Shown here piece after piece: positions 43,093 through 51,698 of a DNA stretch of 64,000 nucleotides (positions are counted from its first letter, which is position 1; each line of letters begins with the position of its first letter). The notes below the pieces were generated by a model. That model ran no database searches and had not been told where the DNA came from. It saw only the letters and a program-made list of their open reading frames with translations. This DNA comes from RUG13091 sp045113315. GTDB taxonomy: Bacteria > Bacillota_I > Bacilli_A > RFN20 > CAG-826. The stretch covers positions 1 to 64,000 of the forward strand of contig JBGUIX010000015.1 in assembly GCA_045113315.1 (NCBI GenBank). Reading direction: 5' to 3'. Both the position numbers and the translations under genes were made by a program.

Positions 43093-43125
43093 TTGCATAA
43101 AATTCGCCAAAAATATGCAATTAAA
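43091..43125. repeat. 35-bp flanking repeat, right copy
   Basis: Second copy of the 41981 element, overlapping the last two bases of the Fic stop codon. Confidence 0.75.
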
Positions 43126-43206
43126 ATCATAAAGAAATTCTCTCATATATAATATGATTGAAACGCCTCTAGTTTCTTTTTAGAATATATTTAGAAGGTG
43201 TTATTT

Positions 43207-45211
43207 ATGAAAAAGAAATTATTATTCCCTGTCTTTTTGTTAATGGGTTCGTTGCTTTTGTCTGGATGTATAACTACGAAAAAAGCTAGTCAAAGCGAGG
43301 AAGATACATCAAATACTTCACAAGAAACAACTAGCGAAGATCAAGATCAACCAGAGCCAGGCGATGTTTATATCACTGTTCCATATAACAATAGTGGCAC
43401 ACTTCGCTTAAGAGCCCATAACTGTGTGGTGGAAAATAACTCTGTCGTCATTAAAGCGGGACAGTATGGTTACTTTGTAAACGCTGATCCAGTTGATAAT
43501 GGTTTTAGCCTCATTGAATCTCGCTTGGTTAATTCTAACTATTTCACCGTTGAAACCGCGGTATTCTGCTCTTATAATCGTTTAACTTTAGACAAAATTA
43601 AAACCGGTTACTATCAAGATTTAATAATGATGGCTAATCGCTTTTCTGGAGATGATACTTTAAGTGCCTTAACTCCTGCTTCTTGCCCTCAAATGGCGGA
43701 ATCTCGTTATTTCCTTTCTCTTTTATACGCTGCTGATAAAGATGTATTAAATTACTGACGTTAGAATCTGTTCAGGTGGTACACCTGTGGCGAAAAAAGA
43801 TCCAGCGATACAATTTACTGATTTCACCGCAAGTGAAAAAGCTTTGATTAATGAATGCTTTGGTATGGATATACCTTTCTTCGGCACTAGAGCTTTTAGA
43901 ATGGAACAAGAAACTGTTAGTGAGATGAAAACATTAATGTTCCAAGGTATGTTCTTACCCACTAATTATCTTAATAATTTCACCTCTAATGGTTTTGAAT
44001 TAGTGCAGGATATGGGAAGTTCAGTTTATCAAAAAGTAGTGGAAGATAAAGTCTATACCATTACTTTTGCTTCAACAGGTTCACCTTTAAATTATTATCA
44101 ACTTGTATTTACTAAAGATTATCCATCTCTTAAACCAGGTGAATGGCCATCAAGTACTATTAATCAATATCTAAGTACTGACTTCGCGTCATTTATGAAT
44201 GATCATCCATTTGATGGAACTGATTATTCTTACACTGGTGTGGGTATGGCGATGTCTGATTTTGATCACGCTGTGTCTATTATTCTAAAGAATGATAACA
44301 AGGATAGAGCCACTATTATTTCTGATGTCACTACATATTTACAACACCTAAAAGACATCACATCAAATTATCAATTTGTTTTAGATGATCCCGTTACTAA
44401 TCCTGAAACCCATTATTATTATTTGAGACTTCATGATGCTCATGATGAACATAACGTAGCCTTTACGGCCACAATCGATAGTATAGGAACTAAAATGGTT
44501 TATTACTTGACTATTAACCAAAAGATGACGGTCAGTGAATTCCCAGTGGAATATATTAGACAATCATTAAATTTAGGTGAAAGTTTTGTGATTGATGGAT
44601 ATAACGATCCAGGCGCTAGATACTATGTATCTTATAGTGGTGGTAATTTATTACAGGTCTATATTTATGATACAAGTGCGACAAATTATGCCAATAACCT
44701 CCAAGCATTAAGAGATAAAGGTTATATTTCCGCGAAACGAGACCTTGAGCCAAATAGTATATATTTCCGTAAGGCTTTCTTTGATGATTACTGCATCACT
44801 GCGAGATTAGTGGAAGATTATTATTGCTTTGATTATTCTTATAACAACTCTTTTGGTGAATTATATGACAATATGAGTGATGTCATTGAAAGATATGGCC
44901 TAGAAACCATGAGCGAATATGTCTTCCCAGAAATAAGCGGAACACATAAATATATGTATGTCACCGATTCTTGGGAAATTGAAAAAGGTAAAGTCAAGTT
45001 AGCTAGCGGTGCTTATATCTCTGATATGACAGAAACCGAAATCAAAAGTGTTTTTGAAAGTGCTCATTATACATATGATAGTGAAAATAAATATTATATA
45101 ACCGGTACCGAAGTTCATTATGGAGAACAAACTATTTCCCTTGTGATTGAATTAAGTATGTATGACGAGAATACTGTTTATCTAAATTTCAAAGAAGTAT
45201 ATGGTAATTAA
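43207..45211 (+). pseudogene. Large lipoprotein gene, frameshifted
   Basis: The first part (43207-43758) encodes a lipoprotein start: MKKKLLFPVFLLMGSLLLSGC with an acidic Ser/Thr-rich linker. It ends at TGA 43756-43758. The +1 frame is open from 43751 and continues as a 470-residue externally directed protein to 45211 (TDVRICSGGTPVAKKDPA...). Together they make one secreted protein of about 667 residues, broken by one extra base near 43748-43756. The second part has no signal sequence of its own, although AGGTGG lies before a GTG at 43787. ATG 43207 is chosen because AGAAGG precedes it. No catalytic motif is seen. Confidence 0.7.
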
Positions 45212-45247
45212 AAAATAGAAGCCGTTTGTTCGGCTTCTATTTTTCTA
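45211..45247. terminator. Bidirectional terminator, 14-bp perfect stem
   Basis: AAAAATAGAAGCCG pairs with CGGCTTCTATTTTT across TTTGTT, between converging genes. Confidence 0.9.
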
Positions 45248-46190
45248 TATCCTTCTTGTCTTCTTCTATTTTATCTTTATCTTTTTTATCATCATCAGTG
45301 TGGATGTGTTTATCTTTTGTTTCGTTATAGATATTAACGATAATCGATGTTAATAAAGCCACATAGATAACACCATAAACACCTAAGATAATAGATAATA
45401 TTCTACCGATGACAGAAGTGGTGACTAAATCACCAAAACCGATTGTGGTCACTAAAGTGAAACAATACCAAATACCATCAAAATAATTATTAAATCCACT
45501 TTCTGTTACATAGAAGATAAATGAGAAAGCGATAATTAAGGCTACTAAACCAAAAGTGATTTCAGCAGCGTATGTTTTTTGAATAACCTTTCTAATGGTT
45601 TTAAATTCTATTTTTGAGAAAGCGACAGCGATAATAGAGATCGTGGAGACAACCGCTTCATAGATACCGATGATCGCGAAGTTGATATAAAAAGAATTAA
45701 AGTCTATCGCAATTAATAAAGATAAGACTAAGGCGACAATGCCAAATAGCACTGTGGAGATATATCTTCTAATATGTTTAGAAAATATCGCGATTAAGAG
45801 TTCTTTAGTAAATGAGACCATAAAGAAAGCGATACCGATAATCGCGGATGAACCTTTCACTTTCATTAAAGCCATCATTAATATACCTAAAACAATAAAG
45901 GTAAATCCGCTATATAAATAGGTATAAGCAATCTTTTTACTATCTTTTATGTGGAACATATAATCAATGATGAATAATAAGCCATGACACATTAAAGCAA
46001 TGCCAAGAAAGATGAAGGAGACGAAAGCCATCTTCTCATCACTGATGTTATAGCCTAAAGATAAGACTAATCCACCAGCACCTAAAAGCGCTGAGGCTAA
46101 GGCCACTAGTAATAAAAAGATACGATTAACACTCCAAAATAATGGATGTTTATTAATGAATTGTTTTAATTTACTAGATCTCTTTTCCAT
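45237..46190 (-). CDS. Potassium channel-type membrane protein
   Basis: A 317-residue membrane protein with about eight hydrophobic segments. The last two frame a pore loop with the selectivity filter TTIGFGD (about residues 248-254), so it is an Ion_trans_2-type K+ channel. The N-terminal two thirds is a DUF308-like repeat of hydrophobic pairs rather than a clear voltage sensor. The C-terminal tail is short and highly charged (KDKHIHTDDDKKDKDKIEE), with no RCK domain. Confidence 0.82.
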   Translation of the reverse strand: MEKRSSKLKQFINKHPLFWSVNRIFLLLVALASALLGAGGLVLSLGYNISDEKMAFVSFIFLGIALMCHGLLFIIDYMFHIKDSKKIAYTYLYSGFTFIVLGILMMALMKVKGSSAIIGIAFFMVSFTKELLIAIFSKHIRRYISTVLFGIVALVLSLLIAIDFNSFYINFAIIGIYEAVVSTISIIAVAFSKIEFKTIRKVIQKTYAAEITFGLVALIIAFSFIFYVTESGFNNYFDGIWYCFTLVTTIGFGDLVTTSVIGRILSIILGVYGVIYVALLTSIIVNIYNETKDKHIHTDDDKKDKDKIEEDKKDIEK

Positions 46191-46329
46191 AAATAACGAA
46201 TATATTATATAAAAAAATTACTTTTTCTCATTAATTATTGGAACAAAAAGAAAATGAGGCACAAGAAATGTTTATTGTTATATATAAACATATTAAAATA
46301 TAAGAGAATTGTAAGTAAGGTAAATAAGT

Positions 46330-47658
46330 ATGAAGTGCATTTATTGTGGCGGCAAGATTTCTAGCGACAGTCTTTTTTGTCCACACTGTGGGAAAAAAGT
46401 AATTAGAAGTATTATTTGTCCAAATTGTCAGGAAGAAAACGAATTAGAAGCAAACTACTGTAAAAAATGTGGCGCTAGTTTAAAGAATGCTGAAGAAAAG
46501 AAAAAAGTAGAAAGCGCAGAAAATAATAAAAAAACAAAGAGCGTTGATAACAACAAACTTAATTGGATTTTTAGCATTATCGGGATGTCTTCGATGCTAT
46601 TGGCAATTATTTTGATTGTTTCTATTATGTTTGCTCCATTTTTGCATAGTGACTTTTTCGATAATTCTAGCTTCACCACAATCACATACTACATTGATAC
46701 CTTTTCTTATGCTAAATCGTTAATACTTTCCGGTGAAACAATGCATATTGTGAATGCCAGTTTAGTTTTAGTTGTTCAAGCAACAATAGTAATACTTGGA
46801 ATTGTCTTTTTGGCAAACTCTATTCCTGCATTTATTACTGCTATTAAAGAGAAGAAATATATAGATTTATCAAAAAAAGCGATTGTTGTTTATCTTTTAT
46901 ATTTATTCTTATTTATCTTTTTTGTTAATTTTGCCTTAGTTTCAGACATTGAGTTGTTGACAACGTCTATTAATGGAGGGCAACTTTTTCTCTTAATATT
47001 CGTACCAATATTATTGAGCTTCAATATCTTCGTGAAATTGAGATTGCAAGCTAAAAAACAGCTTGCCTCACTAATTGTTTTTTGTTCCTTAACTTGTGTT
47101 TCTTTTATTTTATGTCAAATTGTTTTATTTAATTTAGGTGGCATTAGATTTACTTTGTCTGGGTTTTATTATCCTAGTGCAGAAGACGCTTTTACAAAGA
47201 ATTATTATTTAGAGACCGGCAATCTTGGTTTTGTTAGTTTTTTCCTTTCTAAAGTAAACGTAATTTCAGTAGATGCGTCTGGTTTTGTTATTTCAGCAAT
47301 TGCCTATTCTGGGATAAGTTTTTTATTTGAAATACTCATTTTAGTTACGCTTCTTTTATTTACGTTTGTGATATTGAAAAATAGTTGGTCTATTTCTTCT
47401 CTATTTGAAGGACTAATCTTCTCAGTTTTTACTTTAATATCTTCGATTTGTGCTCTTGTATTTAATGGGGTGGCAAGTACTGTCGCAAACAAAATTGATA
47501 ATGCTAATTATTTTATGGTTGTTCATTCGGTTAATCATCCAGAAAATTTGGTTGTCATTATTGTTTTAGCTTCATTACTTTCAGTCCTATTTATTGTTTG
47601 TTTTATTATTAATAAAATAATGAAGAAGAAAGAAACGAACTATGAAAAAGCAAATTAG
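46330..47658 (+). CDS. Zinc-ribbon polytopic membrane protein
   Basis: A 442-residue protein with two N-terminal zinc ribbons (CIYCGGKI..CPHCGKK; CPNCQEEN..CKKCGAS), a charged linker (about 55-75) and about seven or eight membrane segments. This is a common Bacillota layout with unknown function. AAGTAAGG precedes the ATG. It overlaps the following lipoprotein gene by 17 nt, so they are co-expressed. Confidence 0.75.
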   Translation: MKCIYCGGKISSDSLFCPHCGKKVIRSIICPNCQEENELEANYCKKCGASLKNAEEKKKVESAENNKKTKSVDNNKLNWIFSIIGMSSMLLAIILIVSIMFAPFLHSDFFDNSSFTTITYYIDTFSYAKSLILSGETMHIVNASLVLVVQATIVILGIVFLANSIPAFITAIKEKKYIDLSKKAIVVYLLYLFLFIFFVNFALVSDIELLTTSINGGQLFLLIFVPILLSFNIFVKLRLQAKKQLASLIVFCSLTCVSFILCQIVLFNLGGIRFTLSGFYYPSAEDAFTKNYYLETGNLGFVSFFLSKVNVISVDASGFVISAIAYSGISFLFEILILVTLLLFTFVILKNSWSISSLFEGLIFSVFTLISSICALVFNGVASTVANKIDNANYFMVVHSVNHPENLVVIIVLASLLSVLFIVCFIINKIMKKKETNYEKAN

Positions 47659-48490
47659 TTTAATTCTACTTATTGGTTTTACTGCTTTACTAACTGGGTG
47701 TGGGAATAACGATACTTCATTTAGAAAATTCAAACACGAAGTTAATGAAGATGTTTTTTTAGCGAAACTGTCTGATAAATATGCAGATTCACTATCTAAT
47801 TTTATGAGCTCTGATTATAGCGCTGGCATAGAGTTTAAAAAGAGTTTGGCTTTAACTACTGAAATCTATGGTTTTGAAACTGCTAACTATCCACAGAAAG
47901 AAAAAAAAGAAGCTCACCAAATCACAAAAGAAGAAATTGCAATCGATGCTACCAATTCGCGATGCACATATCTAATGAAGCAAGATATTTTCTTAAAAAA
48001 ACAAACCCCATATTCGATAAAGGAAACTTCTCATGATGTAAATGCACGTAATGATTATTTCGCTGAAGAAAAAAACCATTTTTATACATTAAACTTATTA
48101 AACGGTGAATACTCGGATCATTACGAGGATAGAAACGGACTATTTTTTTACAGTCTTTATTCGAACGTAAAGGGCATCTCTATTGGACCTGGATCATATA
48201 ATGCACTTAGATTTCTTTCAGGTTATTCATTAGATGTATTTTTATTAAATGATAAAAAATGTCTGTATTTTATTGATGGGAATGTTTTTACGATTCGTTT
48301 AGTTGCTGAAATAACAAATTCTATTCAAACAGTGCAATTTGTGTTGGACAAAGAAATTAGATATTGTTACGAATCTTATGTCGAAACATCTAAGAATTCA
48401 TACGTACGCAAGTATAGAAGCAGCACAACAATAAAAAGCTATAAGAGTTCAATTGCTAAGAAACAAGTAAATATAAGTACTGAATTATAA
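47642..48490 (+). CDS. Hypothetical lipoprotein
   Basis: A 282-residue lipoprotein (MKKQISLILLIGFTALLTGC, lipobox LTGC) with a mostly strand-forming external domain rich in Tyr and Asn. No enzyme motif is seen. It is translationally coupled to the zinc-ribbon membrane protein upstream. Confidence 0.7.
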   Translation: MKKQISLILLIGFTALLTGCGNNDTSFRKFKHEVNEDVFLAKLSDKYADSLSNFMSSDYSAGIEFKKSLALTTEIYGFETANYPQKEKKEAHQITKEEIAIDATNSRCTYLMKQDIFLKKQTPYSIKETSHDVNARNDYFAEEKNHFYTLNLLNGEYSDHYEDRNGLFFYSLYSNVKGISIGPGSYNALRFLSGYSLDVFLLNDKKCLYFIDGNVFTIRLVAEITNSIQTVQFVLDKEIRYCYESYVETSKNSYVRKYRSSTTIKSYKSSIAKKQVNISTEL

Positions 48491-48510
48491 TATTTCAAAG
48501 GAGAAGATTT

Positions 48511-48699
48511 ATGGCTATTAAAATCACCAACGAAGAAAACCATCCAGTATTTCATATTAAATGTGAATATTGCTTAACTGAGTTTGATTATGAAAGCGAA
48601 GATTTGGGCTTTAGAGTGTGGTATCCAAAAGGATTTGTTTATTGTCCAAAATGTGGTCGACCACTGAGACATCGTCCAGAAGAGAACTTAAAGAAATAA
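48511..48699 (+). CDS. Small zinc-ribbon protein
   Basis: A 62-residue protein with CEYC (about residue 18) and CPKC (about residue 47) knuckles forming one zinc ribbon. AAAGGAGA precedes the ATG. Function unknown; it ends 2 nt before the next gene. Confidence 0.65.
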   Translation: MAIKITNEENHPVFHIKCEYCLTEFDYESEDLGFRVWYPKGFVYCPKCGRPLRHRPEENLKK

Positions 48700-48701
48700 A
48701 T

Positions 48702-49352
48702 ATGAATAAAAGTAGATATTTAATTGGGATTGGTGTGATAGAACTAATCTTTACAACAATTGGTTTAATTTATTTATTCGTTCAAGTTGTTGGTGTGACC
48801 GCAAAAGCTTCATGGAGTGTTTTTGGCATGCTAAATGGTTTTGCTGTATTTCTTTTATGGGTTACATTTTTCTTTTGCGTATTAATGGGGCCTTCCACAG
48901 GCATTCTATTTATCACAGTGGGGAAAATGTGTGAATATTCACCAGAGGGTCCTACCGCAAGTGATCGAACGATTAAATATCACGGTAGTGAAATAACTCT
49001 TCTTAAAGAAGACATTAGAAAACTTAATAGAAGACTTTCTTATTTAGAGGAGCAAGAAAGAAATGTTGAAGAGTCTTCAAAGGTTCAAGAAGAAGTTCCA
49101 TTTGAAGAGAAAAACGATGAAGTCTTAAATCAAGAAGAAAAGATTGAAACAAAAAAACGCGATAAATTTTCCTATAGCCTTGAAGAAGAAATCGAATTTA
49201 ATGATGATTATGTGATAAATGGTGTAATGATAAAAAAAGGCACCAAAGGAATTATTGATAACAAACTAACAACTTCTCACGGTATTTTATATGTTGTAAT
49301 CATCAATGGAGGAAAGAAAACTGTTAGCGTCAGTTCTGACTGCTTCCTTTGA
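48702..49352 (+). CDS. Membrane protein with coiled coil and small SH3-like tail
   Basis: A 216-residue protein with two membrane segments (about 5-28 and 37-65), a coiled coil (KEDIRKLNRRLSYLEEQERN) and a strand-rich tail (DDYVINGVMIKKGTKGIIDN) resembling small SH3-like folds. ATG 48702 is chosen over 48618, which would overlap the zinc-ribbon gene. It is probably the last gene of the 46330 operon or near it. Confidence 0.65.
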   Translation: MNKSRYLIGIGVIELIFTTIGLIYLFVQVVGVTAKASWSVFGMLNGFAVFLLWVTFFFCVLMGPSTGILFITVGKMCEYSPEGPTASDRTIKYHGSEITLLKEDIRKLNRRLSYLEEQERNVEESSKVQEEVPFEEKNDEVLNQEEKIETKKRDKFSYSLEEEIEFNDDYVINGVMIKKGTKGIIDNKLTTSHGILYVVIINGGKKTVSVSSDCFL

Positions 49353-49366
49353 TTTGAAAAAGTTTT

Positions 49367-50044
49367 ATGGTAAGAGCGTTATTTGAATCATCATTTTATG
49401 TTATCTACCTAGTTTTTATTTTGGGGCTAGGTATTTATTTTATAAAACAGTCACTAAATTCTAATAAAAGATACTATATCTTATTTGATTTAGCTTGCTT
49501 GATATTAGGAGTTGGTGACGCTTTTCATCTAGTTCCAAGGGCTATTGGTTTATTTAGTAAAACATTAGATAATCCATCATCTACCTTAGCGATGTGGTTA
49601 GGCATTGGTAAATTAATTACTTCAGTTACCATGACCATATTCTATGTTTTAGTGTATCTATTTATCTTTAAACGTATGGGGATTAAAAGATATATCTATT
49701 TAGATATCATCGTTTGTGTTTTATTTATTTCTCGTATCGTTTTATTAGCCTTACCTCAAAACGATTGGATCAATAATTCTAACGATATGTTATGGGGTAT
49801 ATATCGTAATATCCCATTCGTATTATTAGGTATCTTAGTAATCGTTTTATGCTTTATTTACTTTAATAAGATTAAATGTTTAAGATTATTAGGATATTTC
49901 ATCATCCTTTCATTCTTATTCTATTTACCCGTTGTTATCTTTGCAGGTACGTATAGTTGGGTTGGGATGCTGATGCTACCAAAAACAATCTGTTACATGA
50001 TTGTGGGTGTCATTGGATACTTAGATTACAAATCTCAGTATTGA
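49367..50044 (+). CDS. Polytopic membrane protein
   Basis: A 225-residue protein with about seven membrane segments and little else (FESSFYVIYLVFILGLGIYF at the start; a final YLDYKSQY). No family name is recalled with confidence. It lies 14 nt after the previous gene. Confidence 0.65.
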   Translation: MVRALFESSFYVIYLVFILGLGIYFIKQSLNSNKRYYILFDLACLILGVGDAFHLVPRAIGLFSKTLDNPSSTLAMWLGIGKLITSVTMTIFYVLVYLFIFKRMGIKRYIYLDIIVCVLFISRIVLLALPQNDWINNSNDMLWGIYRNIPFVLLGILVIVLCFIYFNKIKCLRLLGYFIILSFLFYLPVVIFAGTYSWVGMLMLPKTICYMIVGVIGYLDYKSQY

Positions 50045-50069
50045 ACTATCGCCTATAAATGGATAATAT
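50041..50069 (+). promoter_or_regulatory. Antisense-RNA promoter, module A
   Basis: TTGAAC (50041-50046), 17 nt, TAATAT (50064-50069). The predicted start is at the GTAGC of the 5' hairpin, 7 nt on. Confidence 0.65.
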
Positions 50070-50075
50070 TAATAT

Positions 50076-50128
50076 GTAGCTTAAGCTACGTATAGGCAGA
50101 TTAATTAGTTGGTTCTAATCTATCTTCT
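50076..50128 (+). ncRNA. Putative antitoxin RNA A
   Basis: It begins with the perfect palindrome GTAGCTTAAGCTAC (hairpin), then GTATAGGC, then AGATTA..TAATCT as a terminator stem with a weak T tail. It overlaps the 3' end of peptide A on the other strand. Layout matches RNAs B, C and D. Confidence 0.55.
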
Positions 50129-50169
50129 AATAGCAACAAAATTGTCATATAAGCTATTAAAAGCCTCAT
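50101..50169 (-). CDS. Hydrophobic peptide A (22 aa), possible type I toxin
   Basis: A 22-codon frame beginning MRLLIAYMTILLLL and ending in charged residues (EDRLEPTN). AAAGGAGAT (50177-50185) is a strong ribosome binding site. It is complementary to ATCTCCT further upstream in the same transcript (plus-strand 50216-50222), so translation may be blocked until refolding. The first residues match peptide C (MRLLIAFM), but the hydrophobic stretch is shorter, so this copy may be degraded. Small hydrophobic peptides with an antisense RNA are the mark of type I toxins; toxicity is inferred. Confidence 0.55.
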   Translation of the reverse strand: MRLLIAYMTILLLLEDRLEPTN

Positions 50170-50265
50170 AGGCACCATCTCCTTTCGAGTCCTACCGTAG
50201 CTTACGATCGGTCATAGGAGATACCTATACAAGTAAGGGAGAAGCGATTCTTCCTTTTCTTTTTC

Positions 50266-50294
50266 TTGAAAGTTTATTTGAAGAAATCTAACAT
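50266..50294 (+). promoter_or_regulatory. Antisense-RNA promoter, module B
   Basis: TTGAAA (50266-50271), 17 nt, TAACAT (50289-50294); the predicted start is the GTAAC hairpin at 50301. Confidence 0.65.
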
Positions 50295-50300
50295 ATAAAT

Positions 50301-50356
50301 GTAACAATAGTTACGTGTAGGCAGGAAATTTTGGTTAGTGATTTCCTGTTTTCTTT
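50301..50356 (+). ncRNA. Putative antitoxin RNA B
   Basis: About 56 nt: hairpin GTAAC-aata-GTTAC, then GTGTAGG, then terminator CAGGAAAT..ATTTCCTG with TTTTCTTT. The stem overlaps the last codons of peptide B on the opposite strand. AGTTACGTGTAGGC (50309-50322) is inverted at 50461-50474, so the peptide mRNA could pair its own 5' and 3' ends, and the RNA can pair with the mRNA 3' end. Confidence 0.65.
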
Positions 50357-50409
50357 ACTTCAATTATTATCAATAGAAGTAGAGTCATGAAAATTATGAT
50401 AATTTGCAT
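50335..50409 (-). CDS. Hydrophobic peptide B (24 aa), possible type I toxin
   Basis: A 24-codon frame: MQIIIIFMTLLLLIII, then EVKKTGNH, i.e. one membrane-spanning length and a short polar tail. AAAGGAGGAT (50416-50425) is an ideal ribosome binding site. It can be masked by upstream GCTCCTCC (plus-strand 50453-50460). The residue pattern resembles Ibs- or Fst-like peptides in style, not in sequence. This is the best-preserved module. Confidence 0.62.
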   Translation of the reverse strand: MQIIIIFMTLLLLIIIEVKKTGNH

Positions 50410-50498
50410 AAGCACATCCTCCTTTCTTGATTTTTTGCTACCTAACTCAATCGGAGGAGCGCCTACACGTAACTACGAGGAAGATAAAATACCCTCCT

Positions 50499-50504
50499 AC
50501 TATA
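50499..50504 (-). promoter_or_regulatory. Possible -10 of the peptide B transcript
   Basis: TATAGT on the minus strand, in a block (TATTTGTATAGTAGGAGG) conserved upstream of module C as well; the -35 is weak (TTGAAC lies farther upstream than normal). Confidence 0.4.
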
Positions 50505-50589
50505 CAAATAGGGAGTGAAATAGCGAAAATGTTCAAAAATATGAGAAAAAATTTTTCTTAATCAGAGATTAAAAATGTTTGCATATATG

Positions 50590-50617
50590 TTGATATATCC
50601 TGGTATTGTTCTATAAT
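50590..50617 (+). promoter_or_regulatory. Promoter of the ribU riboswitch transcript
   Basis: TTGATA (50590-50595), 16 nt, TATAAT (50612-50617), immediately before the FMN aptamer. Confidence 0.65.
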
Positions 50618-50620
50618 ATA

Positions 50621-50780
50621 GACACTTCAGGGTGACGAGAATTACGTCGACTGGTGGTATAGCCCACGAGCTTTATAACTAAAGCATGATTAGGTGAAAT
50701 TCCTAGGCCAACGGTACAGTCCGGATAGCAGAAGTTAATTGCTATATATAATCCCACCTGAAGTATGGAGGGATTTTTAT
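50621..50780 (+). ncRNA. FMN riboswitch (RFN element)
   Basis: The RFN consensus is clear: AGGGTGACGAGAATTACGTC, GGTGGTATAGCCCACGAG, TGATTAGGTGAAATTCCTAG, GCCAACGGTACAGTCCGGAT, AGCAGAAG. P1 is ACTTC (50624-50628) with GAAGT (50731-50735). Without ligand, ACTTCAGG can pair with CCTGAAGT (50757-50764). With ligand, AATCCC can pair with GGGATT, trapping the GGAGGG ribosome binding site of ribU and forming a terminator-like stem. FMN should thus repress uptake. Confidence 0.92.
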
Positions 50781-50781
50781 T

Positions 50782-51546
50782 ATGAATGTAGAACAATTAA
50801 CCGCGTTTATGTCGTGGTTTAAATGGGTGTTAATGGGCCTAATGATTGCTTTAGCAATTGGTCTATTAGTCATCTCTATTTTTAGATTTAAAAAGAGAAA
50901 TGTTAATCTCGTTAAACTTATTACTGTTACCGGTATATTTGGTGCTTTAGCGACAATACTATATGTTTTAGTGCCTGATTTTGGATTAGGTTTTACCCCT
51001 CCATGGTTAAAAGTTCATCTTGATGAAATCGCTATCTTTTTAGTGGGATATATGTATGGTCCTTTATCCGCGGTAGTGGTGACTTTAATTAAAACTTTAA
51101 TCAAATTACCGATGACAAGTACCGCAGGTGTGGGGGAAATTGGTGATTTCTTCTTTACTATTGTCTTTGTTTTACCAGCGGTCATTCTCTATGAGAAAAG
51201 AAGAAAATTATCATCGGTATTTATCGGTTTAGGAACTTCAACATTACTTCAATGTGTCTTTGCGATGATCATGAATGTTTATGTTTTAATTCCATTTTAT
51301 TCTGCGTTATATCATTTGCCTTTAGAAACACTTGAAGGCATGTGCAGTTCAATTATTCCAGCGATCAAAGGTGATAATTGGGTTTGGTTATACGCTTTAT
51401 TTATGGTGTTACCGATGAATCTCATTAAAGATGCGATTGTTATCGTCGCGGTATTATTGCTATATAAGAGGCTCCATATTCTCATCGAAAGAATCGGAAA
51501 TAACGAATATAAAAAGGAAGTCGTGGAACCACAAAAAGAAGAGTAG
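50782..51546 (+). CDS. ribU: Riboflavin ECF transporter S component RibU
   Basis: A 254-residue membrane protein with about six membrane segments. ATILYVLVPDFGLGFTPPWLKVHLDEIAIFLVGYMYGP and the downstream STAGVGEIGDF block are typical of RibU. It is the substrate-binding subunit of an energy-coupling-factor transporter for riboflavin; the shared EcfA/EcfA'/EcfT parts are not in the window. The FMN riboswitch directly upstream confirms the substrate. GGAGGG lies 10-15 nt before the ATG. Confidence 0.92.
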   Translation: MNVEQLTAFMSWFKWVLMGLMIALAIGLLVISIFRFKKRNVNLVKLITVTGIFGALATILYVLVPDFGLGFTPPWLKVHLDEIAIFLVGYMYGPLSAVVVTLIKTLIKLPMTSTAGVGEIGDFFFTIVFVLPAVILYEKRRKLSSVFIGLGTSTLLQCVFAMIMNVYVLIPFYSALYHLPLETLEGMCSSIIPAIKGDNWVWLYALFMVLPMNLIKDAIVIVAVLLLYKRLHILIERIGNNEYKKEVVEPQKEE

Positions 51547-51552
51547 TTCCTA

Positions 51553-51581
51553 TTGTTTATAAATAAAAATCGTTATATATT
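51553..51581 (+). promoter_or_regulatory. Antisense-RNA promoter, module D
   Basis: TTGTTT (51553-51558), 17 nt, TATATT (51576-51581); predicted start at 51588. Confidence 0.55.
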
Positions 51582-51587
51582 AATTTT

Positions 51588-51650
51588 GTAACAATAGTTA
51601 CGTATAGGCAGGATTTATAACTGGGTTAGAGTTACTTCCTGTTTTTCTTT
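51588..51650 (+). ncRNA. Putative antitoxin RNA D
   Basis: GTAAC-aata-GTTAC hairpin, CGTATAGGCAGGA, then a CAGGA..TCCTG stem and GTTTTTCTTT. It is intact although its peptide gene has lost its 5' half. Confidence 0.55.
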
Positions 51651-51667
51651 ACTTCAATTGTTATTGA
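51632..51667 (-). pseudogene. Peptide D, detached 3' fragment
   Basis: Codons for ITIEVKK, then NRK and stop align with the end of peptide B (IIIEVKK). Homology stops at about 51667, where the terminator of the DUF1295 gene begins. The missing 5' half is found at 52855-52920. Confidence 0.55.
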
Positions 51668-51698
51668 AAAAATCACCATTATTCGTGGTGATTCTTTT
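51667..51698. terminator. Terminator of the DUF1295 gene
   Basis: On the minus strand AATCACC pairs with GGTGATT and is followed by TTTTT. Confidence 0.75.

Noticed and set aside
43740..43765. Programmed +1 frameshift of the prfB type at TAC-TGA-C
   Set aside because: Slipping from TAC to ACT gives no matching codon-anticodon pairing and there is no upstream Shine-Dalgarno-like spur; mutation is simpler.
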